DNA of 60,000 bases from Acanthaster planci. Its lineage: Eukaryota > Echinodermata > Asteroidea > Valvatida > Acanthasteridae. The position numbers and the translations under genes were made by a program. The stretch spans positions 256,859 to 316,858 of the forward strand of contig NW_019091399.1 of NCBI RefSeq assembly GCF_001949145.1, in the 5' to 3' direction. Below, piece after piece: positions 39,901 to 51,900 of the stretch. The notes under the pieces are model-generated. The model saw only the letters and a list, made by a program, of their open reading frames with translations, searched no databases and had not been told where the DNA came from. Numbering within the stretch: the stretch's first letter is position 1; each line of letters begins with the position of its first letter.

Positions 39901-42900
39901 TGAGTGTAAATGTCTTCGTTGGTCAAGTATGGAACTGGTTCAAACTGGAATCCCTTGTTTTCGGTCTTTGTAGGGAAAGTTTGAGAAGAGATGGGTCTGA
40001 CAGTTCGGGTAGTTGTAACAGTACCAGCATAAGATACTTGCTTTGGCTCTGTCTGAACTGTTTTTGCAATCAGATGCTGGAAAGTTTGTGAAGGTGTGTC
40101 ATTTACCTCCTTCCTGCTCTCAACTTGGATATCGGCATCAATCATGTCGACTGGACATGTCTGACTGTCTTCATCCATCAACTCTATCTCGGAATCAAAG
40201 TCAGAGAGAATTGTAACCGGATCTGTTTGAACGTCAGTGTCAATTCCACTGTCAAGCCATGATTCCTTTTCATCGTCAGGTTCGGCAGATTTAATGATGA
40301 CAGGATCAGTTTGTATTTCAGCTGTATTTGTTTCTTTGAATGATCTCATCTCTAGTCTGACTTCCCTCTTCTCTATTGGCTTCAGCAAGGCTTGGATTTC
40401 TTCTTTTATGATGTACTCCGTTTGAGACGTGGCATCATCAAGAACTGGTCTGACCTGGATAGGAACATCCGCCCAGAGGATTTCTCTCTGAGTCCACCTG
40501 GAGATGGTTTCAGGGCCTGATGTCTGAGTGCCTCTTTTGTCGTACTGCTGCAATACTGGAGTTGTTCCTTTGTCCATACTCTTGGGACATGCTTGCATTG
40601 TTTTCGATGCAAGTGAAATGGACCAGGTATTTGTGGAATTGTGCTGGTATTCTGTCTGGTCTGTAATTGACCCTGCGTCGTTGACTTCAGGAGTAAACTG
40701 TGTAGGTTTGTCTTTGCCGTAGAGGGAAGCGTACTGAATCGCGGCATCGTGAACGTTGACTACAAAAGTTTCCATTTCTTTATCAATTACATCAGGTTTC
40801 ACTTGCACGCCCAAATCCTTCAGCTCTGCTTCATACTGAGTAATTACATGCTTCACTTCCTGGAGAATGGGGGATGTGCTTCTTTGGATTGTTTCCAGGA
40901 AGGTTTGTATGCCAGATTCCTCAGTATCAACTAGGAAGCTAAGTGGTGATTCTACAGGATTGACTTTGTCAGGAATGATGATCTCCTGCACGGTGGGTTT
41001 TTCTTCCAGTTTCTTCTTGAGAGTTGCTAGCATTTCTTCTAGGTCCTCTATAGTCAGTTCTGATTGGCAGTCAGACTCTTGCATCTCAAAAGCAGTAAAT
41101 GAAGCTTGTTCTCGTGTATCGGGAGATGTCTGTGATTCAAAATTGTTAGATTCCATAATGTGCTGTGTTCCAGCCTCAATCATTTCCTGGAAGACTAAGT
41201 CGGAGGAGGTTGAGGCATCATGGGATTGTGGAGCTGCCTGTGATGACACATGCACAAAGGCAGTTTCATACTGGGAAGCTTGATGAGTGATGTCTGGATT
41301 CTCCGTCAATGTAGTTCCCTCTTTGACATCAGGTGAAGTTTGCATCACTTGAGACAGTGTCTCAGGTTCATTTTGTACAGCGATTTGAGCATACAGCTTT
41401 ACGGGTGTCATTGTGTCAGTATCCTGCATTCGTGGACCAACTTGAGCATAGGCACTAAATACCTTTGGTAGCTGCATGGAAGTACTTTGATCAGTTAGTA
41501 CCACATTGTCAGTTTGAGATTCGGCTACCTGCGTCTCAGGAAGCAGTGGAGGTGGAGCAAAGAGAACTGGCTCAGTCCTCATTGGTGCAATAAGCGGTTC
41601 TGGTTCTGGCATAGGATTGGTTTGTGAGGCATTATCCTTGCCATGATGAGCTACAGTCTGGCTTGATGAAGGTTGTACCCTGATGATAGGTGTGGTTGTT
41701 TCTTGGGTTCTGTTTTGTACAACGGCACTTACGTGCTGATGCATTGTAGGTATTTCAACCTGTGTGGATGTACTGTAGAAGTACATGGGCTCATACTGCA
41801 CAAAAGAATCTTTAAGGACTGGAACAAAGTCAATGATTGTTACTGGGTTTGTCTGGACTTCCATATCAGAGACTTCAACTGTCTCCTCTGTCTGGAAACC
41901 TGTTGCTGTCTGCTCAAGACCAGTGTACTGTGAACTGGTGTTTGCCGTAGAAATTGAAGCTTGCATAGTCTTGTGTTCAGCCCTGAGTGGTCCACGTGGT
42001 TGTATACCCACCAAGTCACCCGCATGCTCAATAGGCTTGTAGTTCTTCTCTTTCAGAGGGACATAGCTTCTGCTTGTGACCAGATACTGTTGAGTCTGAA
42101 TTCCGGAATTTTTCATACGAACCTTTTCCTCTACATCCGTTTGAGATGAGATTGTTGCATGTCTAACAGTTGCTTGTGCATAGGCAGTTGCATGGTGTAC
42201 TGACATCTGAGATGTAACTTCACGTGTTTCAGGGAGAACAAGGATGCCTCGCTCTGCTGTTTCTTTAAGAGCTTCTATCGCAACACTTGATATTTTGGGC
42301 TCAACTTGGACATCCGCATTTTGTGTTTCAACAGGCAGCTGTGGTGTGCTTTCAACCACAGAATCTATCTGAGGAGCAATAATTTCTTTAACAGGCTCAT
42401 CATCTGTCATGCTCCAGTGATCTCTGACCGTGGGCTCCATCATCTGGCTAAATGACATTGTTGAAGGTTGGGCTTGTGTTGGTTTTGTTGTTAAGTGAAT
42501 CTTCAAAGTGGTGGTGCCTTGGGACACCAGTTGTGGTCGATGCATCGTCATCTGCTGACCGACAGATGCCATTTTAGGAACATTCTGGACATAAGCTTGA
42601 GTATACTTCCTAACAAGAGTGGTGGTTGTTTTCTCCTGCTGATCTGGTCTTGTGAGGATAGCTTGATCAGTCATAATTGGTTCAGCTTGCGTCTCTGAAT
42701 CAACAAGCTCCACTGAAGAGAATTCAGGCATAAATTCAATAACTGGGGCTTGTTCGACAGTAATGAATTCGTCAAGTTGGATGGGTTCTTCATGTTCTTC
42801 TGTCTGCATGCTACTGTCTTTTGTGACTGCCATCTGATACTGTGTTGATGATGCCTTCACATCAGCTTTCTCAGGTGACACTCCAATTGTTTTCAGGGAT

Positions 42901-45900
42901 AGCTTTTCTGTTGAAGATGCTGTGTGACGTGTTGGAATAGATGTTTGGGATGACACAGCTGTCCTGAAGCGTTCAGGCTCATACTGAACTACAGATTCTT
43001 TAAGCTGTGGTCCCAATGTTGACGTAAATTTGGACTCGAGCTTCAGCTGTGTAGTTTGAACATCTGAGGTTTTCATAACCTTCTGCTTCTCTGGCTCTGT
43101 AAGGATTGCTCGATCAGTTGTAATAAGTTCAGCTTGTGTTTCGGCATTAACCAGCTCAACAGGAATGGATGCAGGCATGATTTCCACAACTGGGGCTTGC
43201 TCAACAGTAATGAATTCTTCAATCTGAATAGATTCTTCTTCTTCTTCCGTCTGCATGCTGTTGTCTTTTGTGACTGCCATCTGATATTGTGTTGATGAAG
43301 CCTTTACATCAGCTTTCTCAGGTGACACGCCAGTTGTTTTCAGGGATAGCTTTTCTGTTGAAGATGATGTGTGACGTGTTGGAATAGATGTTTGGGATGA
43401 CACAGCTGTCCTGAAGCGTTCAGGCTCATACTGAACTACAGATTCTTTAAGCTGTGGTCCCAATGTTGACGTAAATTTGGACTCGAGCTTCAGCTGTGTA
43501 GTTTGAACGTCTGAAGTTTTCATAACCTTCTGCTTCTCTGGCTCTGTAAGGATTGCTCGATCAGTTGTAACAAGTTCGGCTTGTGTTTCAGCATCAACCA
43601 GCTCAACAGGAATGGATACAGGCATGATTTCCACAACTGGGGCTTGCTCAACAGTAATGAATTCTTCAAACTTAATAGATTCTTCTTGTTCTTCTGTCTG
43701 CATGCTGTTGTCTTTTGTGACTGCCATCTGATATTGTGTTGATGAAGCCTTTACGTCAGTTTTATCAGGCGACACTCCAGTTGTCTTCAGAGTTGCCTTT
43801 TCTGTGGAGGATCCTGTTGTACTGGTTGGAATTGATGTTTGGGATGCAACAGCTGTCCTGAAGCGTTCGGGCTCATATTGGACTATCGACTCCTGTACCT
43901 GCGGCCCAGTTGTTGATGTTGATTTGGACTCGAGTTTGACGTGGATAGTTTGAACAACAGATGTTTTAATGTTGGGTTCATGTTGAGAAGCAACATCACT
44001 CATTATTGGCTGTACTTCATTTTCAGTTTGTGTCTCTGTATTTGACATTTCCATCTCGGGGAGTACAGGAGCAGACTCGAGTACTTCGATCTCTTCCACT
44101 GTCACTATTTCCTCCCCAAACACTTTCGGTTGCTCCTGTTCTTCAGTCTGGATGCTGTGGTCTTGAAGAACAGTCTTCTGATATTGAGTTGATGAAGTCC
44201 TGACATTTGCTTTCTCTGGAGAAATGCCAGTCGATTTCAACACGATCTGTTCGGGAGAGAATCCTGTGCTGCTCGTATGAACAGCTGTTTGATTTGAAAC
44301 AGACGATCGAAACAGGTCTGGTTCATACTGAGCAAACGACGTCTTGAACTGGGTAACATCAGTTGATAGACTAACAGTCTCCCTCTTGACAGGTAGTGTT
44401 TGGACTGTAGTGTCAATTACAAGGAACTCCATCTGAGTACTGCTGTTTGTGACATCAAGTTGAACATCTGTCTGAGTTGACAAGTCATCATTATTAATAT
44501 CATACTGAGTAGCAGTTTGAGTCTGAGATATCTCTGTCGATGAGAACGCATCCCTTTGGCTGGGTGAAAGCATCTGCGTTGTTTTATCCAGAAGTTCTGC
44601 TTTTAGGATGGGGATGGAAGCCACAACTGGTTCTTCTACTTGTGGAATGATAAGCTCGATGACATTTTTCTCTAGTGTTTTATCTGTCATGCTCCACTGC
44701 TCCCTGACTTCTGGTTTGGATGTCTGACCCTGTGTGCTAGTTGCTGGTGATGCCTGGACTGACATGGCTTTGACTGCAGTCTGGTCGGTCAGTGTACCTT
44801 CTGATGTAAGGTTGGATGCAGGTTGGATTTGGGCAAAAGCATCTTTACAAGGAGGTTTCACATAAGGCTTTGGGAACAGGTTTGCCATGCTACTTCGTTC
44901 GTTGGACCCACGTATCACTGTTGTCATTCCACGGTCTGTAGTTTGGGGCTTAACTTGGGCAGCATGCACACTGTAAGCTGTTGTAACTGCCAAAGTACCA
45001 GTCGATGTCACAAGTGGATCAGCCTGGACACTGCTGTCTCTGAGATTTGTCAATTCAACATGCTGCACCACTGCATCAGAAGTCTTCATGCCCTCTGGGG
45101 ATGTTCCTTGGTGTTTGGTCTCTTCTGGTACAGTTTGTGTATCCACATTGGATGTTTGAACATTCCGATTCATCAGTGCAACGGATTCTTCAGGAGCTCG
45201 TAACACTTCTTGGATAATTGCTGGCTCAACTGTGATTTCGCAATCTGCCTGAGTGCCAACGTCAAGTTGAAGTTTGATTTCCATTGCTGTACCATCTTCA
45301 ATCATCTCAGGCTCCACACTGACTCCAATTTCATTGCTTTCAATGATGTACTGCATCCCTATGTCAATACAATAGGCTTTAGATTCTGAATATTCTGTTG
45401 CTTTGTCTACAGTGCGTGGACGAACTTGAACTGGAACCGTCTTACTCAAAATATCCAGAGGTTGTGTGAAAGAATCTGTGCTATTTTGAGAAACCTGCAG
45501 CCCAAAGTTGCTTCCATCTATTTTCTTTTCTGTGAATTTTTCCAGTGTTTGAGGCTTAACTTGACCTGAGAACTCCACTGTTTGTGGTGCAGTCTGCATG
45601 GCAGAATCTGTTACATCAGGAGGTGTAGACAACGATGGCATTGAGTACTGTTCGCCTTGTACCACTGCTTTGACAATAGCTGGCTCTGTCTCAATTTCCA
45701 TAGTGACCTGAACTGACACTTCTTGCTTAGCAACAGAAACAGACTGAGTCGACGTCTCGGTCGTTGGGAGCTCTTTTCCTGTTGAAGCATCTGTTAGCAG
45801 AGCATGTGCCTGGACTTGGCGGCTTAACGTTGACATGGCCACCTGTGAACTGTTGTCTGCGTAGTTTACCACCGGAGTACCAGTACCAACATCAGCCACA

Positions 45901-48900
45901 TGAGCATTAACTTGAATAAACTTGTCACCCTGTTCGACTGTGAGAGGTGTCAGTTGAGTGAAGGCATCAGTCAGCTTTGGGGTATCCATGCTTGTGAATG
46001 TTACATTGATGCTTGGTACGGCTTGAACAGAAGATTCATCAGTCTCAGCCTGTTCTTGGGTCGGTTCATCAACCTGAGCGAATGCATCCAAGAATTTCTT
46101 CACGTTAGTAGCAGCAACCCTGTTTTTAACATCCGGTTTGACTAGGATGGCGAAGTCCCGTACTTCCTTCACATTGGTAGTTTCTGTTGACTTGTCCGTT
46201 GATTTCACTTGCCGGTTATCTGTTCCGGCATCTTTCATTCTGATCACTACGGATGAGTGACCATCTGTGACATCTGGCTGTACCTGGGCACCGAAGGTTT
46301 CTTGGTTTGGCTGTGGACTACCAACCTGCACAAAGGTTTCCACATACTTTTTGGTCTCAGTACTTGAGGCCTTGCTGTTCTTTTCTGGCACGACTTGAAC
46401 AGTAACGTCGATCTTCTCCAGCTCTGGCTCTTTGAATGTTATGGGTGCATGAACTGGTTGTACAATTGTCGGTGCAATGTGAGGAATCTCGTGAAGTGGT
46501 TTAACTTGTACGCCAAAGTCGGAGGCTGGCGATGGGTCTGTGAGTATATCACGATCCTTAGTTGAAGGACAAGTTTGGATACCGGCTTCTTGCAGAGAAG
46601 ATTTCTGGGGTGTTGTTGCTGTTGTGGTTTTTGATGGTGAAGCTTGGGTTTCCTGTGAGGATAATTCTGGCTTGAAAATTTGGAAGAAATCGGAAGACTC
46701 GGTGGCTTCTGTAACAGTGTATTTTATTGCCGTTGTGGGTTCAACTTGGACGTCTTCATTAACACTAGGTCTAAGGTCACATGATGTGCTCTGTTCAGTA
46801 ACTTGCGGTTGAATATTGGCTTCAGTGGACACTGAGGAACTCCGAACAACTGCACTTTGGGAGGCCTTTGAGGAAGTTGTGGCTTGAGAAGCTTGAGTCA
46901 TCGTATCAGCTGTAGCAGGCTTTTTCTGTAGTGCCATCTCTACTATTTGTTGGGTCTGTTGAACAATTTCGGGCTCCACGGCAATCGGCTTTACTGCCTT
47001 CAATGACAGTCTCCTCTCCACATTTTCTTCAATGTCACTCAGCAGCGTCAACCAAGGCTTTGTCGGTTCAGTGAACGTGTCGTGAACAACTGGTTTCTTC
47101 ACCTTCATCTGCTTGGGTCCCTTCAGCTTGAAGATTCCCAAACGAGTTGGGCCCTTAGGCCCCTCTTTGGGTCTTTCAGCCAGTTGAGATTCAAGCTCTC
47201 TGATTGTGACTCGGTACTCGTTTTCAACAGAACTGCGAATATCTTTCACGACCTGTCCCCATGGTCTTTCTGGTACAGTTCCCTGTTCTCCAGTGTGAGG
47301 TGCGTCAATTTGTGTGTACATACTGACTGTTTGCACTTTGGGTATTTCAGGGGTACTGAGCTTGAAATAGGCCATTGTTTTCCCAGAGTCTGTTTCATCT
47401 CTTCCATTTAACTGGTCTTCCAGCTCTCGGATTGTACGTCTGTATTCATTCTCAAGAATTTTCCTCACATCAGTGAGGATGCTCGTCCAGGGCCTGTCTG
47501 GTGCAGTTTCTTGCTCAGCTGTGTGTGGTGCAGCTTGTGTCTTCTCACTCACCATTGTTGGCTTTTCGGGCTCTGGTTGTACATCCGGTCCCTTCAGTTT
47601 AAAGACGGCAACAGTCGGAACGACTGCCTCAGCAGCAGGCTCATCTTTAGGTGACGACATCAATCGAGTTTCCAGCTCAGTGATGGTGCGTCTGTACTCA
47701 TTTTCCAAAATCCTGCGTACATTGTGTAGAACATCAGACCAAGGTCGGGTTGGTTCCGTTACCTGATCAGTCATGAGAGGTTTTGGCTTGATCAAATCGC
47801 ACTGTGTAATGTTATCCCACTTCTCTGGTGCAGGCATGGTCTTAGGGCCTTTGAGTTTGATGACGCTTACTGAAGGAGCTTGTGTTGTGGGGACTTGCTG
47901 AACAACTTCCTTTGGTTGGAATCGTCGCATGTGCTTCTTGTATTCCTCAATGGCCTCGTCTTCTATCTCTTCCTTGAGCTCCCGCCACGGAAGATCAGGT
48001 TGAACTCCACGGTTTATTACTGTCGGTTTCTGAGCCTCGGGACCCTTCTTAAGCTTGATCACACTGACGGCTTGCACTGGTTCTGACACTTCTTGAAAAA
48101 CCGCGGGGCGATTTAACAGGCTCAATGTTCTCTTGAACTCTCTGAGAGCTTCCTCCTCTATTTCTTCTCTGATTTCCTCGAATGTCTTGACTGGTCCGGT
48201 ACTTTTCTCGTACATGTGTGGCCCAGATATCTGAGTGACAGAATCTCGCACCAGCTTCTCTTGTGCGGGTTCTTTCTTGAGCTTGATTACACTGACAGAG
48301 CGAACTGGCTCGTGCAAATCCTGTTGTTCAGCTGGTCGGTCCAGTTGTTTCAGAGTTCTCTTGAATTTCTGAACAGCCTCTTCTTCTACTTCTTCAACGA
48401 GTTCTTGGAAGCTCCATGCAGGCCCCGTGCTCTTCTCGTAGGTATGTGGGCCTGAAATCTGGGTGAAACTGTCCCTGATGATCTTTTCTGGGGCTGCTTT
48501 CAACTGGATAATTCCAAGTTTCTGGACAGACTTGGAAACCTCGAAGTTATCTTTTGGAGTAGGGGCTGACATTCGCTTGTACCGACTTTCAATCTGGTCT
48601 TCCACTTCGTGGATCAAGTGAGACCAAGTGAAGGTTGGCATTGTTTCCTCATCTCTCATCTCGGCACTACTCTGAGTTGAGCGATCCATCTGACTAAATG
48701 GGACTTGATGTTGTACTTGTTCTTCCTCGCGCTTCAGTTTGATAATGCTGATTGTGCGAGGTAGAGCATCAGTTTCATCAGTTGATTGGTCATGCTGCTG
48801 TTTCCTACTGGTCTTTCGCAGGATTTCACTCTCAACCATACTGTGCATCTCACGTAGCAACTGGGCCCATGTATTAGCAGGTTGAGTTCCTCTATCTACT

Positions 48901-51900
48901 ACTGACACAGGGATCCTTGTGGTGGGCTCCCGCCTTGAATTTGGCTTCAATAATTTGATGATCCCGATAGTTGGCATGTCAGAAACAGGGGTATCTCTGG
49001 GGGTTGCTACTTGCTGAGTTGTTTCTTCTGTAGTTTCAAAGTACTCTTCCGTTCTTGAACCTGTCATTGGTCTGACATCACTAACTGTTGATCTGGGACG
49101 CACCAACCTCACAACTCCAATAGTTGGTATGTTATCAGTGTCCTGATCGAATCGACTTTGAGACTGCCGAGATGAAGCTCTTTCGTGGACACTTTCTTGA
49201 AGGATCTGCTGAGCCAAGCGCACAATAGGAACCTCATGCTGTGTCCACTTGTCAGTCTTCTGTCCTCTTGGTCTGTCTTCTGGTGCCGAGTCTTCGCCAC
49301 TTGCAATCTCACTTTCCACGCCTGATGATTCTGAGGCAGTGTCTTGACGAACAAGCCGAATAACTCCGATCGTGGGGACTTCTTTAAAAGGATGCCTGTC
49401 GTCCTCTGGGATATGTGCATGCTCACTTCTAGCTGGGGCTGATCGTGCGCGGCGAGGTCTTGGGGAGCTACGATCAGTTGACCGGCTTGTTGAGCGGTAG
49501 GTGACATCTTCGAGAGAAGCCGAGGTGAGATCCTCTTCACTGAAAGTTATGGTTGAAGACTCAGTTTGGTCCTCCCTGATTCTTACATGCTTAGATGACT
49601 TGGGATGCATCAATCGGATAACACCTGTAAACCAATTCATAAAAAACATACCTTCAATATCACGCTAATGCTTAGTAGTGTATTTTCTCACTTATAACGT
49701 CTTATAATCATGTGCGCATTATTAAATATTTTGTGCAATTAATCAGGTTGTTGAAATAGAAAAGTTTGAGTTCACGTTCAAATATTTACAATAGAACGGC
49801 AAACGGACCATTTTCCTGACTTTTGAAATACGTAATTGCTACAAAACAAGGTTGTTAAAATCAACGAAATCGGATTGTGTTTTTGATTTAAATCATTTTT
49901 AAAAATTTACATCAATTTTTAATTGTATCTTCGTACGAGTGTCAAAAATGTTTGGTCTTCAATTTAAATGCACAATTTCAAATCTCGTCTCATCATGGAC
50001 CACTGACGTGAGAAAAAGACCCAATATGGAACCTTTTTTTCATTTTTTTTCGCAAAGAGCTTCTTTTTAGTTGTATGACCCTCTGTTGTCTATTCCCTAA
50101 AGGTCTTTCCCACAAGTCTTGCACATTGCCTAACATCCATTTGCCCTGGCACATTTATTTTCATCCCAAAGTGTCACCAAATCGAATTTCTTTTTCGGGG
50201 ACACTTCTTTTACAAATTTAAGGCAAACTCTTACTGTACACACCTGTGTGCACCGGCTTTTTCAGCCACCGTTTTGAAGACCATTAACAACATACAAACT
50301 ATGACAGCCCTTGGAGATACTGAAATGTCCACTCTGATGCATGTCAAAATACACTGTTATCTCATAGGCCTTATTCTTAAATTAGCCATTTTAATCGAAA
50401 TTGGGGCGATCCCTGTCTAAATTTTCCAACTTTGATTAGTATCCTTGTGCTCCAATGGGTAATTGAAAAAGTCGTGTCACCTTTATATACCAAATAAAAT
50501 ATAAAGTAAGACAAGAAGACAAGAACTTCATGAAATGAGCCTGGTATAATACTTTCAAACTCACCGATAGTAGGAATATCATCCACGGTGTTCATCTCGA
50601 GGTTGTAAGATGTTCTATCTTTCAAGATACTCGTCCTCTCCTGAGTCACTCCTGGTTGAGAAATGCCTGGCCTGTCACCTTTAGGGCTCATTCCACACTG
50701 CAATCCAGCGTCTGCAACCTCGATGTATGTCTCGCGACGATGCCTGATGTAAGAATCTTGCGAGAATCCTCCTGGAGCATGAGTCTGAATTGTGATCGGT
50801 TGTCCGGTGGAATTAACTGGATACAGTCGTACTGTGTTTGGACTGTCAGGATCCCTTGTGGGCATGACTCGGTATTCTTGTCCCTCACTACTGCCATCTG
50901 TATCAGAGTCAGGTTTGACAAGCTTGATGTAACCAATGACTGGTGTCTTGTCGTCTTGATCTTCTGTCGGCCCTTCTTCATGGAGGATTTGTTCGCGGGC
51001 ATGGGCTGCAGCAGCTGCACGCATGGCAATCAGTTTGGCTTTGTTGAGTCCGGTGCTATAACGGTACCTGCTGTTGAAGAGTTCAGTCGGAGTTTCTTCT
51101 TCTGAAGAGCCATGGTCTAGAGGGATACCACCGACGGTTGCTCGGAATGTTCCGTGACCGATTTTGCCAGGTTCTGAGTGCTTCTGCATGTTCTGGAAAT
51201 GCTGCTGTCCCTCGATGCTGTCTCCGTAGTCATAAAGGTCATCATCACTGCTGTCTGAGCGAGATGTGGAGGGTGTGGCACGAAGGATGAAGTTGCCCGA
51301 GGGATCATAACTGGTTCCTGGGGAGTCACTGTGGATTTCTGCTTCAGTGTATTGTTGCCGTTTGGTTGAGGTTGGTTTGCCGATTGTAAAATTGTCATCG
51401 ATACTGATTCGTGTTTCAGGCTTGGCTTCCTCCTCATCCATATCCAAAACCACCTCATCAGGGGCTCGCAGCTTTCGCCAGGTCACCCTATCTCCTTTAA
51501 TCTCCATCTCATCTCCAGGGTCTGTTGTTACAGTAGCAACCTCACGCCGTACTTTGCCCCCAAAACCAGTTGTATAGGTGTAGGTTGTTACTTCCCCATC
51601 GTCCTCGTGGATGTCGATGCTCTTCCGACCAAAGCCATCCCTGTACTTTGACGATGTAAAGTTCACGTGGCCAACTCCCTGCGGAGTTTGCAGGATTGGA
51701 TATTCATCAGCATCCATATACAGGGACTCGAGGCTGTTTGTGTTGCCCTTGCCACTGAGGATGTTTGGAACACGAGACCCCCATCCAGCATTATAGGTGA
51801 ACATGCTGTCCACGCCATAGTCTGGCTCGTAGTCATGGTAACCGTTCATGATGGCATTACCAGTGTCCCGATCTTTGGTGATTGGGTTGCGGTAGAGTGC

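Noticed and set aside
32220-49540. Many plus-strand and alternate minus-strand open frames across the giant exon
   Set aside because: They are shadows of the giant frame; they lack splice sites and family features and follow the repetitive composition of the sense strand.
31926-49624. Giant frame as a titin-like, mucin-like or collagen-like protein or a viral polyprotein
   Set aside because: No Ig or FN3 domains, no Pro/Thr/Ser mucin arrays on an extracellular side, no Gly-X-Y repeats and no protease, polymerase or capsid motifs are visible.
50377-50564. Final 61 residues of the exon 1 frame as the true C-terminus of a 645-aa protein
   Set aside because: They lie beyond a strong GTGAGT donor, and splicing there restores a repeat motif. 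Kept only as a possible intron-retention product.
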